Part shown: positions 49,620 to 58,590 of the stretch, in pieces
Layout of the letters: each line of letters begins with the position of its first letter
Numbering within the stretch: the stretch's first letter is position 1
Assembly: GCF_003852525.1 (NCBI RefSeq)
Contig: NZ_QAJL01000003.1
Coordinates: forward strand, 613,343-677,342
Direction of reading: 5' to 3'
Source: Pedobacter sp. KBW06
Lineage (GTDB): Bacteria > Bacteroidota > Bacteroidia > Sphingobacteriales > Sphingobacteriaceae
Length of the DNA stretch: 64,000 bases
Position numbers and translations under genes: made by a program
Notes under the pieces: model-generated
Seen by the model: the letters and a program-made list of their open reading frames with translations, nothing else
Database searches by the model: none
What the model was told of the DNA's origin: nothing

Positions 49620-50168
49620 TTACTGGTATTTATTCAGATAATCCTGTAATCCACCATTCATGCCCACGCCTACTGCTTCAAATTTCCATTCTCCGTTTCT
49701 GCGGTAAATCCGGCCAAACTCTACAGCCGTCTCAATAGAGAAATCTTCTTCCAGCTCATACTTCATCAGTTCTACACCATTGTGGTCAATGATGCGGACA
49801 AATGAATTTTTCACCTGTCCAAAATTCTGTTTGCGGGCATGTGCTTCGTGTATCGTCACGACAATACAAAGCTCCGAAACCTTCGGATCTGTTTTAGTAA
49901 GGTCAACTTTAATGCTCTCATCATCACCATCTCCTTCACCGGTAAGGTTATCGCCGGTATGTTCTACCGCGCCATCCGGAGAATTCAAATTGTTATAAAA
50001 GATAAAGTGTCCGTCCGAAACCAGCCTTTTATCTTCACCAAGCATAAAAACTGAAGCATCCAAATCGAAATCATGTCCGTTTGAACTATTCGTATCCCAT
50101 CCAAGTCCAACAGTAAATTTTGGGGCATTTAAATTCTCCCTCTGCCCTTTTTGTAAGTTAATAGCCAT
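49620..50168 (-). CDS. TerD-family tellurite-resistance/stress protein
   Basis: 182 residues from ATG 50168 (MAINLQKGQRENL; an upstream extension to 50210 is unlikely). GLGWDTNSSNGHDFDLDASV and the calcium-loop-like LTGEGDGDDESIKVDL are TerD hallmarks. TerD proteins bind Ca2+ and take part in tellurite, phage and chemical-stress responses, normally with other ter genes; here it is single. The next gene faces away from it. Confidence 0.94.
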   Translation of the reverse strand: MAINLQKGQRENLNAPKFTVGLGWDTNSSNGHDFDLDASVFMLGEDKRLVSDGHFIFYNNLNSPDGAVEHTGDNLTGEGDGDDESIKVDLTKTDPKVSELCIVVTIHEAHARKQNFGQVKNSFVRIIDHNGVELMKYELEEDFSIETAVEFGRIYRRNGEWKFEAVGVGMNGGLQDYLNKYQ

Positions 50169-50452
50169 ATGTATTGATTTGTTTTTTGCTTTACTCTCAA
50201 ATATTGCCACATTATTTTACATAAACAATACCAGGTCAAATTATTTTATAACAAATCTGTTATGCTATTTGAAAAGAACAGCGGAAAAAACTCAGGCCAC
50301 ATCCACATTACCCAAAGCGCAACATTATAAAGCCAAAACTACAGCAGGTATTAAAAAAAGAGAATAAAAACACAAAAGAACAATTAATTGTCCAAATAAA
50401 ACCCGATTCAGCTAAATCAATTTAAAACCAATAAATATGCCTAATTTTGGAA
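50169..50452. other. Divergent intergenic region between TerD and T5orf172 genes
   Basis: AT-rich and noncoding. ATAACA-aatc-TGTTAT (about 50250) is a small dyad. TAATTTTG at 50442-50449 fits a -7 box, but it would place the transcript start at or after the ATG at 50453, so it may be chance. No other element stands out. Confidence 0.4.
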
Positions 50453-51127
50453 ATGACAATTAAGCACCTATTAACAAAGGAACAGGAAACCTTTCTAAAG
50501 AAACACAAGATCTCATCAGAACTATTGTTCGATGCCGAGGGGGGAGATATCACAGAAGATCTACAGAAAAGTATGACTGAGGCGGACAAGGTGATCGCCT
50601 GTAACACTGCTGCATGCAGCGAAAATGACACGCATACCTTAAAAACTATCGGAGGCTTTTGTCCACAATGCGATACGACTAAAATTGCTGCTGCCCTGAG
50701 AGAGCTAAAACCAGGCTATATCTATATCTCCGGATCAAGAAGAGGTGGTTTAATAAAAATTGGTTCTTCCAATGAAGGAAAAAGTAAAACACTAACCTTA
50801 AATTTAACCACAGCAAGAGATGGTGGTTATGATGACTGGGAATTATTATTCAGTGCAAAAACCGCAACCTTAGGAAGAGTAGAACGTATGTTTCAGGACA
50901 AGCTGAGCGAATATAAAGCGGCTTATCAGCATGAAAAGAGCGGAAAACTCCAAAATGGAGGAGAATTATACCGTTGTGCTTACCTTAAAGCCAAAGAAGC
51001 CTACCTTTCCCTGCAGGAAGAAGAACAATTCGAATTCACTCAGATCAGTGAAAAGAAACACATCATTTCTGAATACCAATTCAAGAACTTAAAAATAAAA
51101 TCTAGTACGGTCGTTACTGAGGCCTAA
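50453..51127 (+). CDS. GIY-YIG/T5orf172-type nuclease-domain protein
   Basis: 224 residues from ATG 50453 (a TTG six bases earlier is also in frame). An N-terminal segment HLLTKEQETFLKKHKISSEL is common to a family of Bacteroidota proteins. From about 90 there is a T5orf172/GIY-YIG core: GYIYISGSRRGGLIKIGSS, TLGRVERMFQDKLSEYK and GGELYRCAYLKAKEAYL. The first strand pair replaces GIY-YIG with GYIYIS and the Arg-Glu pattern is partly kept. May act on DNA, but nuclease activity is not assured. Confidence 0.8.
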   Translation: MTIKHLLTKEQETFLKKHKISSELLFDAEGGDITEDLQKSMTEADKVIACNTAACSENDTHTLKTIGGFCPQCDTTKIAAALRELKPGYIYISGSRRGGLIKIGSSNEGKSKTLTLNLTTARDGGYDDWELLFSAKTATLGRVERMFQDKLSEYKAAYQHEKSGKLQNGGELYRCAYLKAKEAYLSLQEEEQFEFTQISEKKHIISEYQFKNLKIKSSTVVTEA

Positions 51128-51167
51128 GATTCTACTTATAGACCTCATCAAGGTCATCAATTATTAT

Positions 51168-51198
51168 GTATCGAAGCATGTTTCCAATGCTTCGATAC
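51168..51198 (+). terminator. Terminator after the T5orf172 gene
   Basis: GTATCGAAGCAT pairs perfectly with ATGCTTCGATAC around a 7-base loop, 40 bases past the stop. The following T-run is broken (TTAATTTTC). Confidence 0.65.
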
Positions 51199-51344
51199 GT
51201 TAATTTTCTCCGCTCAGCCGGCCCTCCCCTTCCCACATTCCCAATTGGAACGCTGTTTATTCAGAAATTTTTTATCGATTTATCTATACCATTTTTACAG
51301 ATAAAATTATATAAATTTATTTTTAGTAGACCAATCACCCCAAT

Positions 51345-52199
51345 ATGAACAAAGAACAGTTAAAGCAACTATTTGAAGAAAATCACCTCTCCAGAATATG
51401 GGAAATTGCAGCGCCGAAAATAAAAAACGGCATTCACATTACTTTAAATAAAAAGGCAGAGACACAAATCCATTTAGGACAATCCAAAATCGGAGGATTA
51501 CCTGACTTACCGGAAAACATGAGCTGGTTTGCGAATGATGGCGCTCCGATGTCTTTTATAGCCCAGATCAATCTGGAAGAATTACATCATCTTGATCTGG
51601 AAGCTAAGCTACCTGCAACAGGAATCCTTTACTTTTTTTATGACTCCAGTCAGGAAACCTGGGGTTATGATCCTGAGGATAAAGACAAGTCCAAAGTATA
51701 CTATTATAAAGGCCCTCTCAGCGCCCTGGTGAGAAAAGAAAAACCGGAGCAACTGGAAGACTGGGCATTTTTTGAGCCGGCATCTCTGACTTACAGTGCC
51801 GCTCCCGACGTTCCGGACTACCAAAGCAGCCTCATGGAAGAAGTCAATCTCAGTGATGAAGAATACGATAGTTATTACAATTTGAATGAAGACCTTAATG
51901 AAGGAAATGTCAATAAGGTACTGGGGCATTCCAACAACATTCAGGGTGGAATGGAATATGAGTGTGAGCTCGTTAGCAATGGATTCTATTGTGGTGATGC
52001 TACCGCTTATGAGGACCCCAAAGCACAATCTTTAAAAGACAATTCCGGAAATTGGAATTTACTATTGCAGATAGACAGCAATGAAGACGAATGTGGAATG
52101 ATGTGGGGAGATTCAGGCAGGCTATACTTCTGGATTAAAGAAGCAGATTTAAAGGAAGAAAAATTTGAAAACAGCTGGCTGATTCTCCAGTGCTGTTAA
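51345..52199 (+). CDS. DUF1963 (YwqG-like) protein
   Basis: 284 residues. SKIGGLPDLPENMSWFANDG, then MSFIAQINLEELHHLDLEAK and PATGILYFFYDSSQETWGYD are the classic DUF1963 motifs, followed by the acidic central part and SNEDECGMMWGDSGRLYFWI near the end. Cytoplasmic; members often sit in SMI1/KNR4-type or toxin/immunity-rich gene neighbourhoods, function unknown. No toxin partner is next to it. Confidence 0.93.
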   Translation: MNKEQLKQLFEENHLSRIWEIAAPKIKNGIHITLNKKAETQIHLGQSKIGGLPDLPENMSWFANDGAPMSFIAQINLEELHHLDLEAKLPATGILYFFYDSSQETWGYDPEDKDKSKVYYYKGPLSALVRKEKPEQLEDWAFFEPASLTYSAAPDVPDYQSSLMEEVNLSDEEYDSYYNLNEDLNEGNVNKVLGHSNNIQGGMEYECELVSNGFYCGDATAYEDPKAQSLKDNSGNWNLLLQIDSNEDECGMMWGDSGRLYFWIKEADLKEEKFENSWLILQCC

Positions 52200-52215
52200 A
52201 TATCAGGATCATCAG

Positions 52216-52260
52216 AAAGGCCATTAAAAAGGACAACATGCCCTTTTAATGGCCTTTTTC
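52216..52260. terminator. Terminator between convergent DUF1963 and DUF6493 genes
   Basis: AAAGGCCATTAAAAAGG pairs with CCCTTTTAATGGCCTTT (one mismatch) around an 8-base loop, followed by T's on the plus strand. Confidence 0.8.
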
Positions 52261-52263
52261 AAT

Positions 52264-55110
52264 TTATAACTGTTTGCTCAATAATTCTCCAACTACTTTT
52301 TTCAGACTGCCGGTGATGTGCCAGGTCTTGAGCTGAGGTATCTTCTCCAGATCTGCGACCGAACCATTTAAGGCAATCAGTTCATGGTAAATTTCCAATA
52401 GCTTTTTAAGGTTTTTAACCGGTTCTGTTTCCAGTTGGGAAAGTAAAGCCACAATCAGCTCTTCCAATGCCATATGATGAGCGGTACTCAAGCCCATCAT
52501 ATGGCTCATCATCAAATCCGTTAATCTTTTCAGAGGTGCCCATTCTATCCGTTCCAGCAATCCCAGTATCCTGCCGGTCTCCGCGCTGGTAATCCTTCTT
52601 TCTTCAACCCTTTCAAACCAAAGTTCTGCGGCATATCCGCGGACCGTTTTATCAGAATGGAGCATCCCTGCAGCAACAATTAAATTCCCTAAAGGCGACA
52701 ACTCTCCATTCAGCTGACGGAGCGACATCAACATTTTGATCAGCGCCCTTAACCCATCACTCTCCGCATAGGAGATTTTAAGATATTGATTAATCCGGCT
52801 GCTTAAGATCAGGTCAGGATGGTTAGGAAAAGCAAAGATCAGCCTCGGGACATCCGTTTCCCATGCTTCCTGAAGTTCTTTCTCAAAGAAGTACTCTACA
52901 AACAGATAGCGCGCTCTTTTTTTGGAAGCATGGACGGGATATTTCACTAAAATCTCCGGACTCCAGGCTTTATAACGTTCGGATTTACCCGTTTCGTAAT
53001 TGTATTCCCCATACGCAAGATACTCATTCAAAGAAGCTTTCCATTCAAACTCCCCCTTAAATAAAGCCTGAAGCACTTCCTGCTCAGCCTCAGCCTTCAG
53101 GGCTTGTGGGATCTGTCCGTCTTTACGGAGTATCGCCGCAGTTAACCACCAGTTGGGATGTATGACCTCCCCGTCAAGGGATGCATTTTTGTCTAAAAAG
53201 TAAGTCAGCAGCGCTTTATACTCTCCCTGCAATTCAGATTGCGCCATTCCCAAAGCCTCCCCGGGATCATCCAATGCGCATCGCTGCAACGCCAGCTGTA
53301 CATCCATGGCATCAGGCTCCGCTCCTGCCTCCTGATAGGCCTTAAACCTTTGCACGAGTATTCCCGGATCAATATATGAAGGAGTGTGAGTCGAGGTAGA
53401 CAACAAAGGAATTGAAGTCCCTTTTTTTATTTGCTCCAGTACCGAATCGAAAATCATTTTAAACGGATCAAACAGGTGGCAATCGATCCGGCGTCCCCAG
53501 GAATCCAGGTCCAGGTCCCCTGTCGGGTACTGCTTCTTTAACTTGATCAGTCCGGAGGCATGTTCCGGAAATTGTACCGTCAGGTAGCCACTATAGCTGA
53601 TCAGAAAAGCGGCAAGTAAGCGATCAAATAAACCCAATCCGGAAGACCATTGACTGTTCGCTTTATAAGCACGCAAAAAAGCAGGTTCCAGTTGTGCGAT
53701 GGTTTCTCCGGTAATCTCCTTGCTGAACTGTAGTATTGCTGCCGGCAACAGGTCAAAATGATAAGGTTCATTATTGTCCATCGATTGTCCGGCAAGAAAA
53801 ATAAGATCCGTGAGGTCTTTCAGTTCCGGAATGCGGTGATCTGCACTGATCAGGCGAAACTGCAGAGGATCTCCTTCCTCCAGCTGCCCAGGACCTCCCT
53901 GATCACCAGCCTGCCCCGGTTCAAGGGTAGTTAACCAGGGTTGCAATAAAGGCCTCACCGACATAAGGATGGCCTCTGTATAAGGAACAACTGCTTCCTT
54001 TAATTCAGTATTGTCCATATCCCCATATTTTCTGATCAATTTCGCTGACTGTAACTGTAAGGCTTCATCTTTACTCAAAAAGATATTGATTGCCTGGATA
54101 CAAATATCCTGCCTGCGGTCAGGCGCAGCTTCCGCGATCTTCTCTGCGATAGAAAGCGCTGTTTTCGCTACAGATTTCACCTCGGAAGAAAACAATACAG
54201 ACAGCTGTGCGATAAAATCAGTCCTGCGAAAATCAGGATGGGCATATAGCTTTTTAAAAAGGATCAGTACCGCTCCTACCGCTTTAGACTGTACACTGGA
54301 CAATGCAGAGAAAAGCTGATCCTGCAGCCAGATCAATTCTTTTTCTACCGGATTCAATAACAGAAAAAGATCCACAAACCAGGCTGTCTGCGTTTTGTTG
54401 AAATTACGGTTAACCGCCAGCAAACTCTCTTTTAGCACCCTCATTCTGTCCATCTGCCCGCTTTTAGTCAGCCGCTGAATTACATCCATCCATTTCTCCT
54501 GTTCCTTTTCTCCGGCAATCACGCTTAAAAACCGTTCTACTCGATTCACGATGCTGGGATATTCAAAGAGATACCAGATGTGCTGCTCCAGTGTAGTGGG
54601 GTTCTTTTCCAGCTCTTCCGGACGAAAATGAAAAGAATGTGCTATTTTATCGTCCTTTACATAGATCGACATGGGCAAAATGGCCGCCAGCAATTCCGGA
54701 CTTGCAGACAGGTATCCTTTTTCCTGCCAGTCCAATACATATAGATAAGGAACCGGAAGAAACTCCTCATCCTTTAAACCATGAATAAAAGAAGAAAACC
54801 AGGAAGGGCAATGCCATTCCAGAATTTCGTCCATATCCTGGTAAGCCCGCCAGGTCCAGCCCTGCAGTGCTTTTCTATCTTCAGATCCAAAGCAGATGAA
54901 TGTGCTCACAGACAGGATCCATAACTGTTCATCAGTTGCTATTCTGGAATATTTACCATTGCCCCTGAATTCATATTTATCTAAACGCCGCTCTTCCTTT
55001 TTGATCGTCTGAACAAGCGCATGTCTTTCTTTAGCGGTATATGATTTTAAAAAGGGAATCAGCAAATCTTTCCTGCCTTCTTCCAATATATCGAGGTACG
55101 CTTCTATCAT
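52264..55110 (-). CDS. DUF6493 large alpha-helical protein
   Basis: 948 residues from ATG 55110 (MIEAYLDILEEGRKDL; a TTG six bases upstream is in frame). The N-terminal ~300 residues include YEFRGNGKYSRIATDEQLWI and LEWHCPSWFSSFI; the remainder is HEAT-repeat-like (for example SVAKTALSIAEKIAEAAPDR), with a conserved W..R..C..F middle segment. This matches DUF6493. HEAT-type proteins are usually scaffolds. The start lies 7 bases after the SWIM gene stop, so the two are translationally coupled. Confidence 0.85.
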   Translation of the reverse strand: MIEAYLDILEEGRKDLLIPFLKSYTAKERHALVQTIKKEERRLDKYEFRGNGKYSRIATDEQLWILSVSTFICFGSEDRKALQGWTWRAYQDMDEILEWHCPSWFSSFIHGLKDEEFLPVPYLYVLDWQEKGYLSASPELLAAILPMSIYVKDDKIAHSFHFRPEELEKNPTTLEQHIWYLFEYPSIVNRVERFLSVIAGEKEQEKWMDVIQRLTKSGQMDRMRVLKESLLAVNRNFNKTQTAWFVDLFLLLNPVEKELIWLQDQLFSALSSVQSKAVGAVLILFKKLYAHPDFRRTDFIAQLSVLFSSEVKSVAKTALSIAEKIAEAAPDRRQDICIQAINIFLSKDEALQLQSAKLIRKYGDMDNTELKEAVVPYTEAILMSVRPLLQPWLTTLEPGQAGDQGGPGQLEEGDPLQFRLISADHRIPELKDLTDLIFLAGQSMDNNEPYHFDLLPAAILQFSKEITGETIAQLEPAFLRAYKANSQWSSGLGLFDRLLAAFLISYSGYLTVQFPEHASGLIKLKKQYPTGDLDLDSWGRRIDCHLFDPFKMIFDSVLEQIKKGTSIPLLSTSTHTPSYIDPGILVQRFKAYQEAGAEPDAMDVQLALQRCALDDPGEALGMAQSELQGEYKALLTYFLDKNASLDGEVIHPNWWLTAAILRKDGQIPQALKAEAEQEVLQALFKGEFEWKASLNEYLAYGEYNYETGKSERYKAWSPEILVKYPVHASKKRARYLFVEYFFEKELQEAWETDVPRLIFAFPNHPDLILSSRINQYLKISYAESDGLRALIKMLMSLRQLNGELSPLGNLIVAAGMLHSDKTVRGYAAELWFERVEERRITSAETGRILGLLERIEWAPLKRLTDLMMSHMMGLSTAHHMALEELIVALLSQLETEPVKNLKKLLEIYHELIALNGSVADLEKIPQLKTWHITGSLKKVVGELLSKQL

Positions 55111-55117
55111 TATCAAT

Positions 55118-56467
55118 TTAAATATTCGTAATCATTTTTTTAACGGCAAGTACATGTTTACATGCGCCCCGATCTCCCTGGTACTTGCTAAACCAGGTGC
55201 AGGTACATCTGGCTTTCTCTCCTTCAAGGACGACGGTATGTTTCAGGCCGGACCCCTCCACTCTCGCATCTACTTTGCCTTCATGGCGACTGACGATCTG
55301 AACCTTAGCTTCAAGAATCAGTTTCTCCGCATCTCTCATTCTTGGATTGAGGCTCATGATCCGATCCAGGCGATAGGGCAAACGACGGTAAAAAAAACGG
55401 TTGTCGTCCAGATCAAAGCCCAGCAATCCCATCGCAGCCAACCTTCCGGTCAGGTTCTCTACCTGCCTGAAATCCAGGTCTTCTTCTACTGCCAATAAAG
55501 AAGGATTAAACTCCTGATTGGCGTAGCTGTATTTGTCCATCGCGTCCACCCAGCTATCCGGAACATCTTCAATCAGCGCTTCAAGTGCAGCCCCTTCCCC
55601 CGAAAATCCACGCCAGGATTCCCTGGATAAAGAGAGACTGAATCGCAATGGCCCGAAATAAAGCTGCCAGGTAGTAGATTGCATCCCCGGATGAGGAAAT
55701 ACACAAAGTTTATCCAGGTATGGCAATAAAGGTTCCAGTAAACGCAGGCGCTGAAGACCGCCGATACAGACTGCTCCCGGTGATTTCAAAGGAGAAAACA
55801 AGGGGCGGTTCCCCCGGTTAACGAGGTAATAATCATTTTTCAACACGCCTTTCGGAATGCCCTGGAACAATTGTAAGGCCTGTAATTTGTTAAAGGTATG
55901 AGATATGGCGGATTCGGACAGAAAAATTTGTACGGTCGTCAGACCTTTAATCCATTTCAATGGAAGGGGTACTTTTTTCTCCAATACTGTACCCCCTTCT
56001 TTATGCAGGGAAAGTTCCTGACTTCCAACAGAAAGCATGACCTGTTCTTCCGGTCTGATTCCGCCTAATGCCGAGATCATCGGCTGATTAAAATCGACAT
56101 TGGTGGTCCCATTTTCAATAAACTCTCCGTCCAGGCCATCAGGCAAAACATCTACACGCGCATAAACACCTGCACAATGTGAAAAGCCTTCGAAGCGTAA
56201 TTTTCCATTTCCGGCGGTTACAATGGGATCTTTGAGCTTCGCCGATTCTGCCGGCGAGAGGTTAAAAGACGACTGTACCACATTCGATAAGGTGATCAAA
56301 CAGCGGGACAGCAGGAAAGGTTTATGGAGCTTCCCCCAGAAAAAGCAAGGTGCGACTGAACCTTTCTGGACTTCGCTATAATTGGAGAGCAACAAACTTT
56401 CATGCGCGGCTGATTTCAGTAACACAGAGGGCTGTGCATACTGATAATTGATCATGGTCTCTGTCAT
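55118..56467 (-). CDS. SWIM zinc-finger protein
   Basis: 449 residues. Near the C-terminus (about 419-435) the SWIM motif CTCTWFSKYQGDRGACKHVL has the C-X-C-Xn-C-X-H pattern that holds zinc. The N-terminal 400 residues form beta-rich repeats not assigned by eye. SWIM fingers bind DNA or protein. In many bacteria SWIM and HEAT-like DUF genes sit beside a MoxR ATPase and a VWA protein; here those are absent. Its ATG lies 2 bases after the stop of the upstream gene. Confidence 0.88.
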   Translation of the reverse strand: MTETMINYQYAQPSVLLKSAAHESLLLSNYSEVQKGSVAPCFFWGKLHKPFLLSRCLITLSNVVQSSFNLSPAESAKLKDPIVTAGNGKLRFEGFSHCAGVYARVDVLPDGLDGEFIENGTTNVDFNQPMISALGGIRPEEQVMLSVGSQELSLHKEGGTVLEKKVPLPLKWIKGLTTVQIFLSESAISHTFNKLQALQLFQGIPKGVLKNDYYLVNRGNRPLFSPLKSPGAVCIGGLQRLRLLEPLLPYLDKLCVFPHPGMQSTTWQLYFGPLRFSLSLSRESWRGFSGEGAALEALIEDVPDSWVDAMDKYSYANQEFNPSLLAVEEDLDFRQVENLTGRLAAMGLLGFDLDDNRFFYRRLPYRLDRIMSLNPRMRDAEKLILEAKVQIVSRHEGKVDARVEGSGLKHTVVLEGEKARCTCTWFSKYQGDRGACKHVLAVKKMITNI

Positions 56468-56469
56468 TT

Positions 56470-57351
56470 CTATTTCTTCCTGACGATCATAAAATCATCC
56501 AGACTAACCTGCTCAGCCTTCAGTTTATCCAATTCAACCTGTCTTTTTATCAAAGCGCGGCCTTCTTCTTTTGTAAATTCATTATTGCCCAAAGCATAAC
56601 TTGTTCCGGCAATCTCCAGCTTTTCTGTATAGCAATCCATCAGCAGGTTATAGGCAGAGAAATCCGTAACCGGGAAAGTCATCTTATCCCATTTTATGGC
56701 GGTAGAATTTTTCTTAGCCGCATCAAATGGGTAGCTGCAACTAAATATTTTTGTTTCCTGGGGCTTGAAAATGTCTGTGCCGGAAGATCCTTTGCTGCAG
56801 CTCCAGCCATCATTCTCATCCTCTGTAGAAGAATATCCGATTACGGTGGTATAATTAAGGATTGCCCGGTCGCCCTGATTGGTAAAAGCACAATAAATGA
56901 TCAGCTGACCATTCAAAAGATCTGCTTTTACAGGTTTCGCCTGCAGCACATTTAACTGAGCTTTTAGCTGATCAGTTTTCTGCTTTTTAAGCGCTTCCAC
57001 TTTTACCTCAGCTTCCATTTTCTCTATTTTTCGCTGATGATCTTCTTTTACGAAGTTTTCAGCCAGAACGAAGACCTCTGGCACGGATTTTCCGTTGACT
57101 CTTTTTCTTACCACCTCATCAAAAGATCGCTTTTGGTTTGCCGGCTGATCTCCCCTTTCATAAATCACAGAAAGGGCCAATACCCTCATGGCGACCTCCA
57201 GTTTGTCTTTTTCCTTTTCAGTTATTCCAGCCTCTATTTTCTTTCTCGACGCTTCAAACTTCTCTTTGGATCCTCCTTTGAAAACATCCTGACAAATGGC
57301 CAGAGCAGGAAAAAGGATCACTAAAAGGAACAGGGGTAAACATTTTTTCAT
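56470..57351 (-). CDS. Exported protein of unknown function, first gene of SWIM operon
   Basis: 293 residues with a signal peptide (MKKCLPLFLLVILFPALAIC, then Q). The first half is helical and Lys/Glu-rich, with a coiled coil near residues 105-140; the second half is a beta-sandwich-like region containing YCAFTNQGDRAILNYTTVIG. The pattern resembles a DUF6694-type or FxLYD-type domain, but I am not sure. It is odd that an exported protein leads an operon whose other two products look cytoplasmic. Confidence 0.75.
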   Translation of the reverse strand: MKKCLPLFLLVILFPALAICQDVFKGGSKEKFEASRKKIEAGITEKEKDKLEVAMRVLALSVIYERGDQPANQKRSFDEVVRKRVNGKSVPEVFVLAENFVKEDHQRKIEKMEAEVKVEALKKQKTDQLKAQLNVLQAKPVKADLLNGQLIIYCAFTNQGDRAILNYTTVIGYSSTEDENDGWSCSKGSSGTDIFKPQETKIFSCSYPFDAAKKNSTAIKWDKMTFPVTDFSAYNLLMDCYTEKLEIAGTSYALGNNEFTKEEGRALIKRQVELDKLKAEQVSLDDFMIVRKK

Positions 57352-57702
57352 AGATCATGCACTATTTTAAATAACTAACGTTAATTGTATCACTCCTATT
57401 ATACATGTTTTTCTGCCGGTATAAAAACTTAATTTCCTTAGCCAGGTGATATTACATTTCTAATACAAAATATTCCGGGCATTTAATTTATTCCAATAAA
57501 AAGCCCTTTACATAAACACGTTCTGCCTGCTATCTCCGTTTCCCGTCCTCCTTTTCAGGATCTCCGCCATCCTGATATGTCCATTGCCTTTATCTGCTCT
57601 AACATGGAGAATACTGCGGAACATTCGTTAAAAATAGTAAACTATTGAAAAGGTTTTTTGTTAATGAACTAATCATCACTGTATTTACCTTGTTCATCAC
57701 CA
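57352..57702. other. Divergent intergenic region between SWIM operon and CDF genes
   Basis: About 350 bases, AT-rich, no gene. It contains a small stem TCAGGAT/ATCCTGA at about 57557 with a 7-base loop and TTTACCTTG before the CDF start, a partial match to the -7 box. Nothing else is identifiable. Confidence 0.5.
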
Positions 57703-58590
57703 ATGACTTCAATTCCGGTCTCTTCCTCAGGAAAGAATAAAAAGAAGCTAAAGCTTGTTCTTGGTTTCACAGCCCTGTACCTTCTGGCGGAAGTTGCAGG
57801 AGGGATCATCACCGGAAGTCTGGCACTTCTGGCCGATGCCGGGCATATGCTGACTGATGTCGGAGGTCTGGCGCTATCGCTTATTGCCATCAATCTCGCG
57901 GAGCGACCTGCAAATGAACAGCGCAGTTATGGGTATTACCGGGCAGAAATATTAGCTGCATTAACCAATGCGGTCATCCTCATTGTCATCTCGATTTATA
58001 TCCTTTATGAAGCCTGGCTGCGTTTCTCTGATCCCCCTAAAGTAGAAAGCAAAATGATGCTGATCGTTGCCGCAATCGGCCTGTTGGTGAACATTGCAGG
58101 AATGATGATTTTACGAAAAGGTTCCGGAGACAGCCTGAACATGAAGGGAGCATATTTCGAAGTTTTATCGGATATGCTGACCTCAGTAGGTGTGATTGTT
58201 GCCGGTGTAATCATGCTGACCACCGGATGGTATTATGCAGACCCCATCTTATCCTCTTTAATCGGCTTGTTTATCCTACCGAGAACATGGATCTTACTGA
58301 AAGAATCTGTCGGCATTTTACTGGAAGGAACACCAAAAGACATTGATATTCAGGAGCTGAGGCAGTCGACTGCAAAACTGAAGGGGGTTGCAGGAATTCA
58401 TGACCTTCATGTCTGGGTACTGACCTCCGGAGTAAATGCAATGAGCGTACATGTGGTAGCCGAAGAGGGACAGCTTTCTGATGTAGTGCTAAAAACCGTG
58501 CAGCAACACATCCGGAACAACTTCAACATCAGTCATACCACCATTCAGGTGGAAGGCCGGGATTTTGAGGAGGAAGCAACCCATGACTAA
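57703..58590 (+). CDS. Cation diffusion facilitator (CzcD/ZitB-like)
   Basis: 295 residues with six membrane helices. LLADAGHMLTDVGGLALSLI carries the His/Asp zinc site in helix 2 and FEVLSDMLTSVGVIVAGVIM the matching HxxxD-type site (here SDMLTS) in helix 5; the C-terminal domain IHDLHVWVLTSGVNAMSVHV is the CzcD type. It should export Zn2+ or similar in exchange for protons. The start MTSIPVSSSGKNKKKLKL has no His-rich loop. The next gene's ATG overlaps its end by 8 bases. Confidence 0.94.
   Translation: MTSIPVSSSGKNKKKLKLVLGFTALYLLAEVAGGIITGSLALLADAGHMLTDVGGLALSLIAINLAERPANEQRSYGYYRAEILAALTNAVILIVISIYILYEAWLRFSDPPKVESKMMLIVAAIGLLVNIAGMMILRKGSGDSLNMKGAYFEVLSDMLTSVGVIVAGVIMLTTGWYYADPILSSLIGLFILPRTWILLKESVGILLEGTPKDIDIQELRQSTAKLKGVAGIHDLHVWVLTSGVNAMSVHVVAEEGQLSDVVLKTVQQHIRNNFNISHTTIQVEGRDFEEEATHD

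Noticed and set aside
50442-50449. TAATTTTG as promoter of the T5orf172 gene
   Set aside because: It would place the transcript start at or after the ATG; no -33 box is present.
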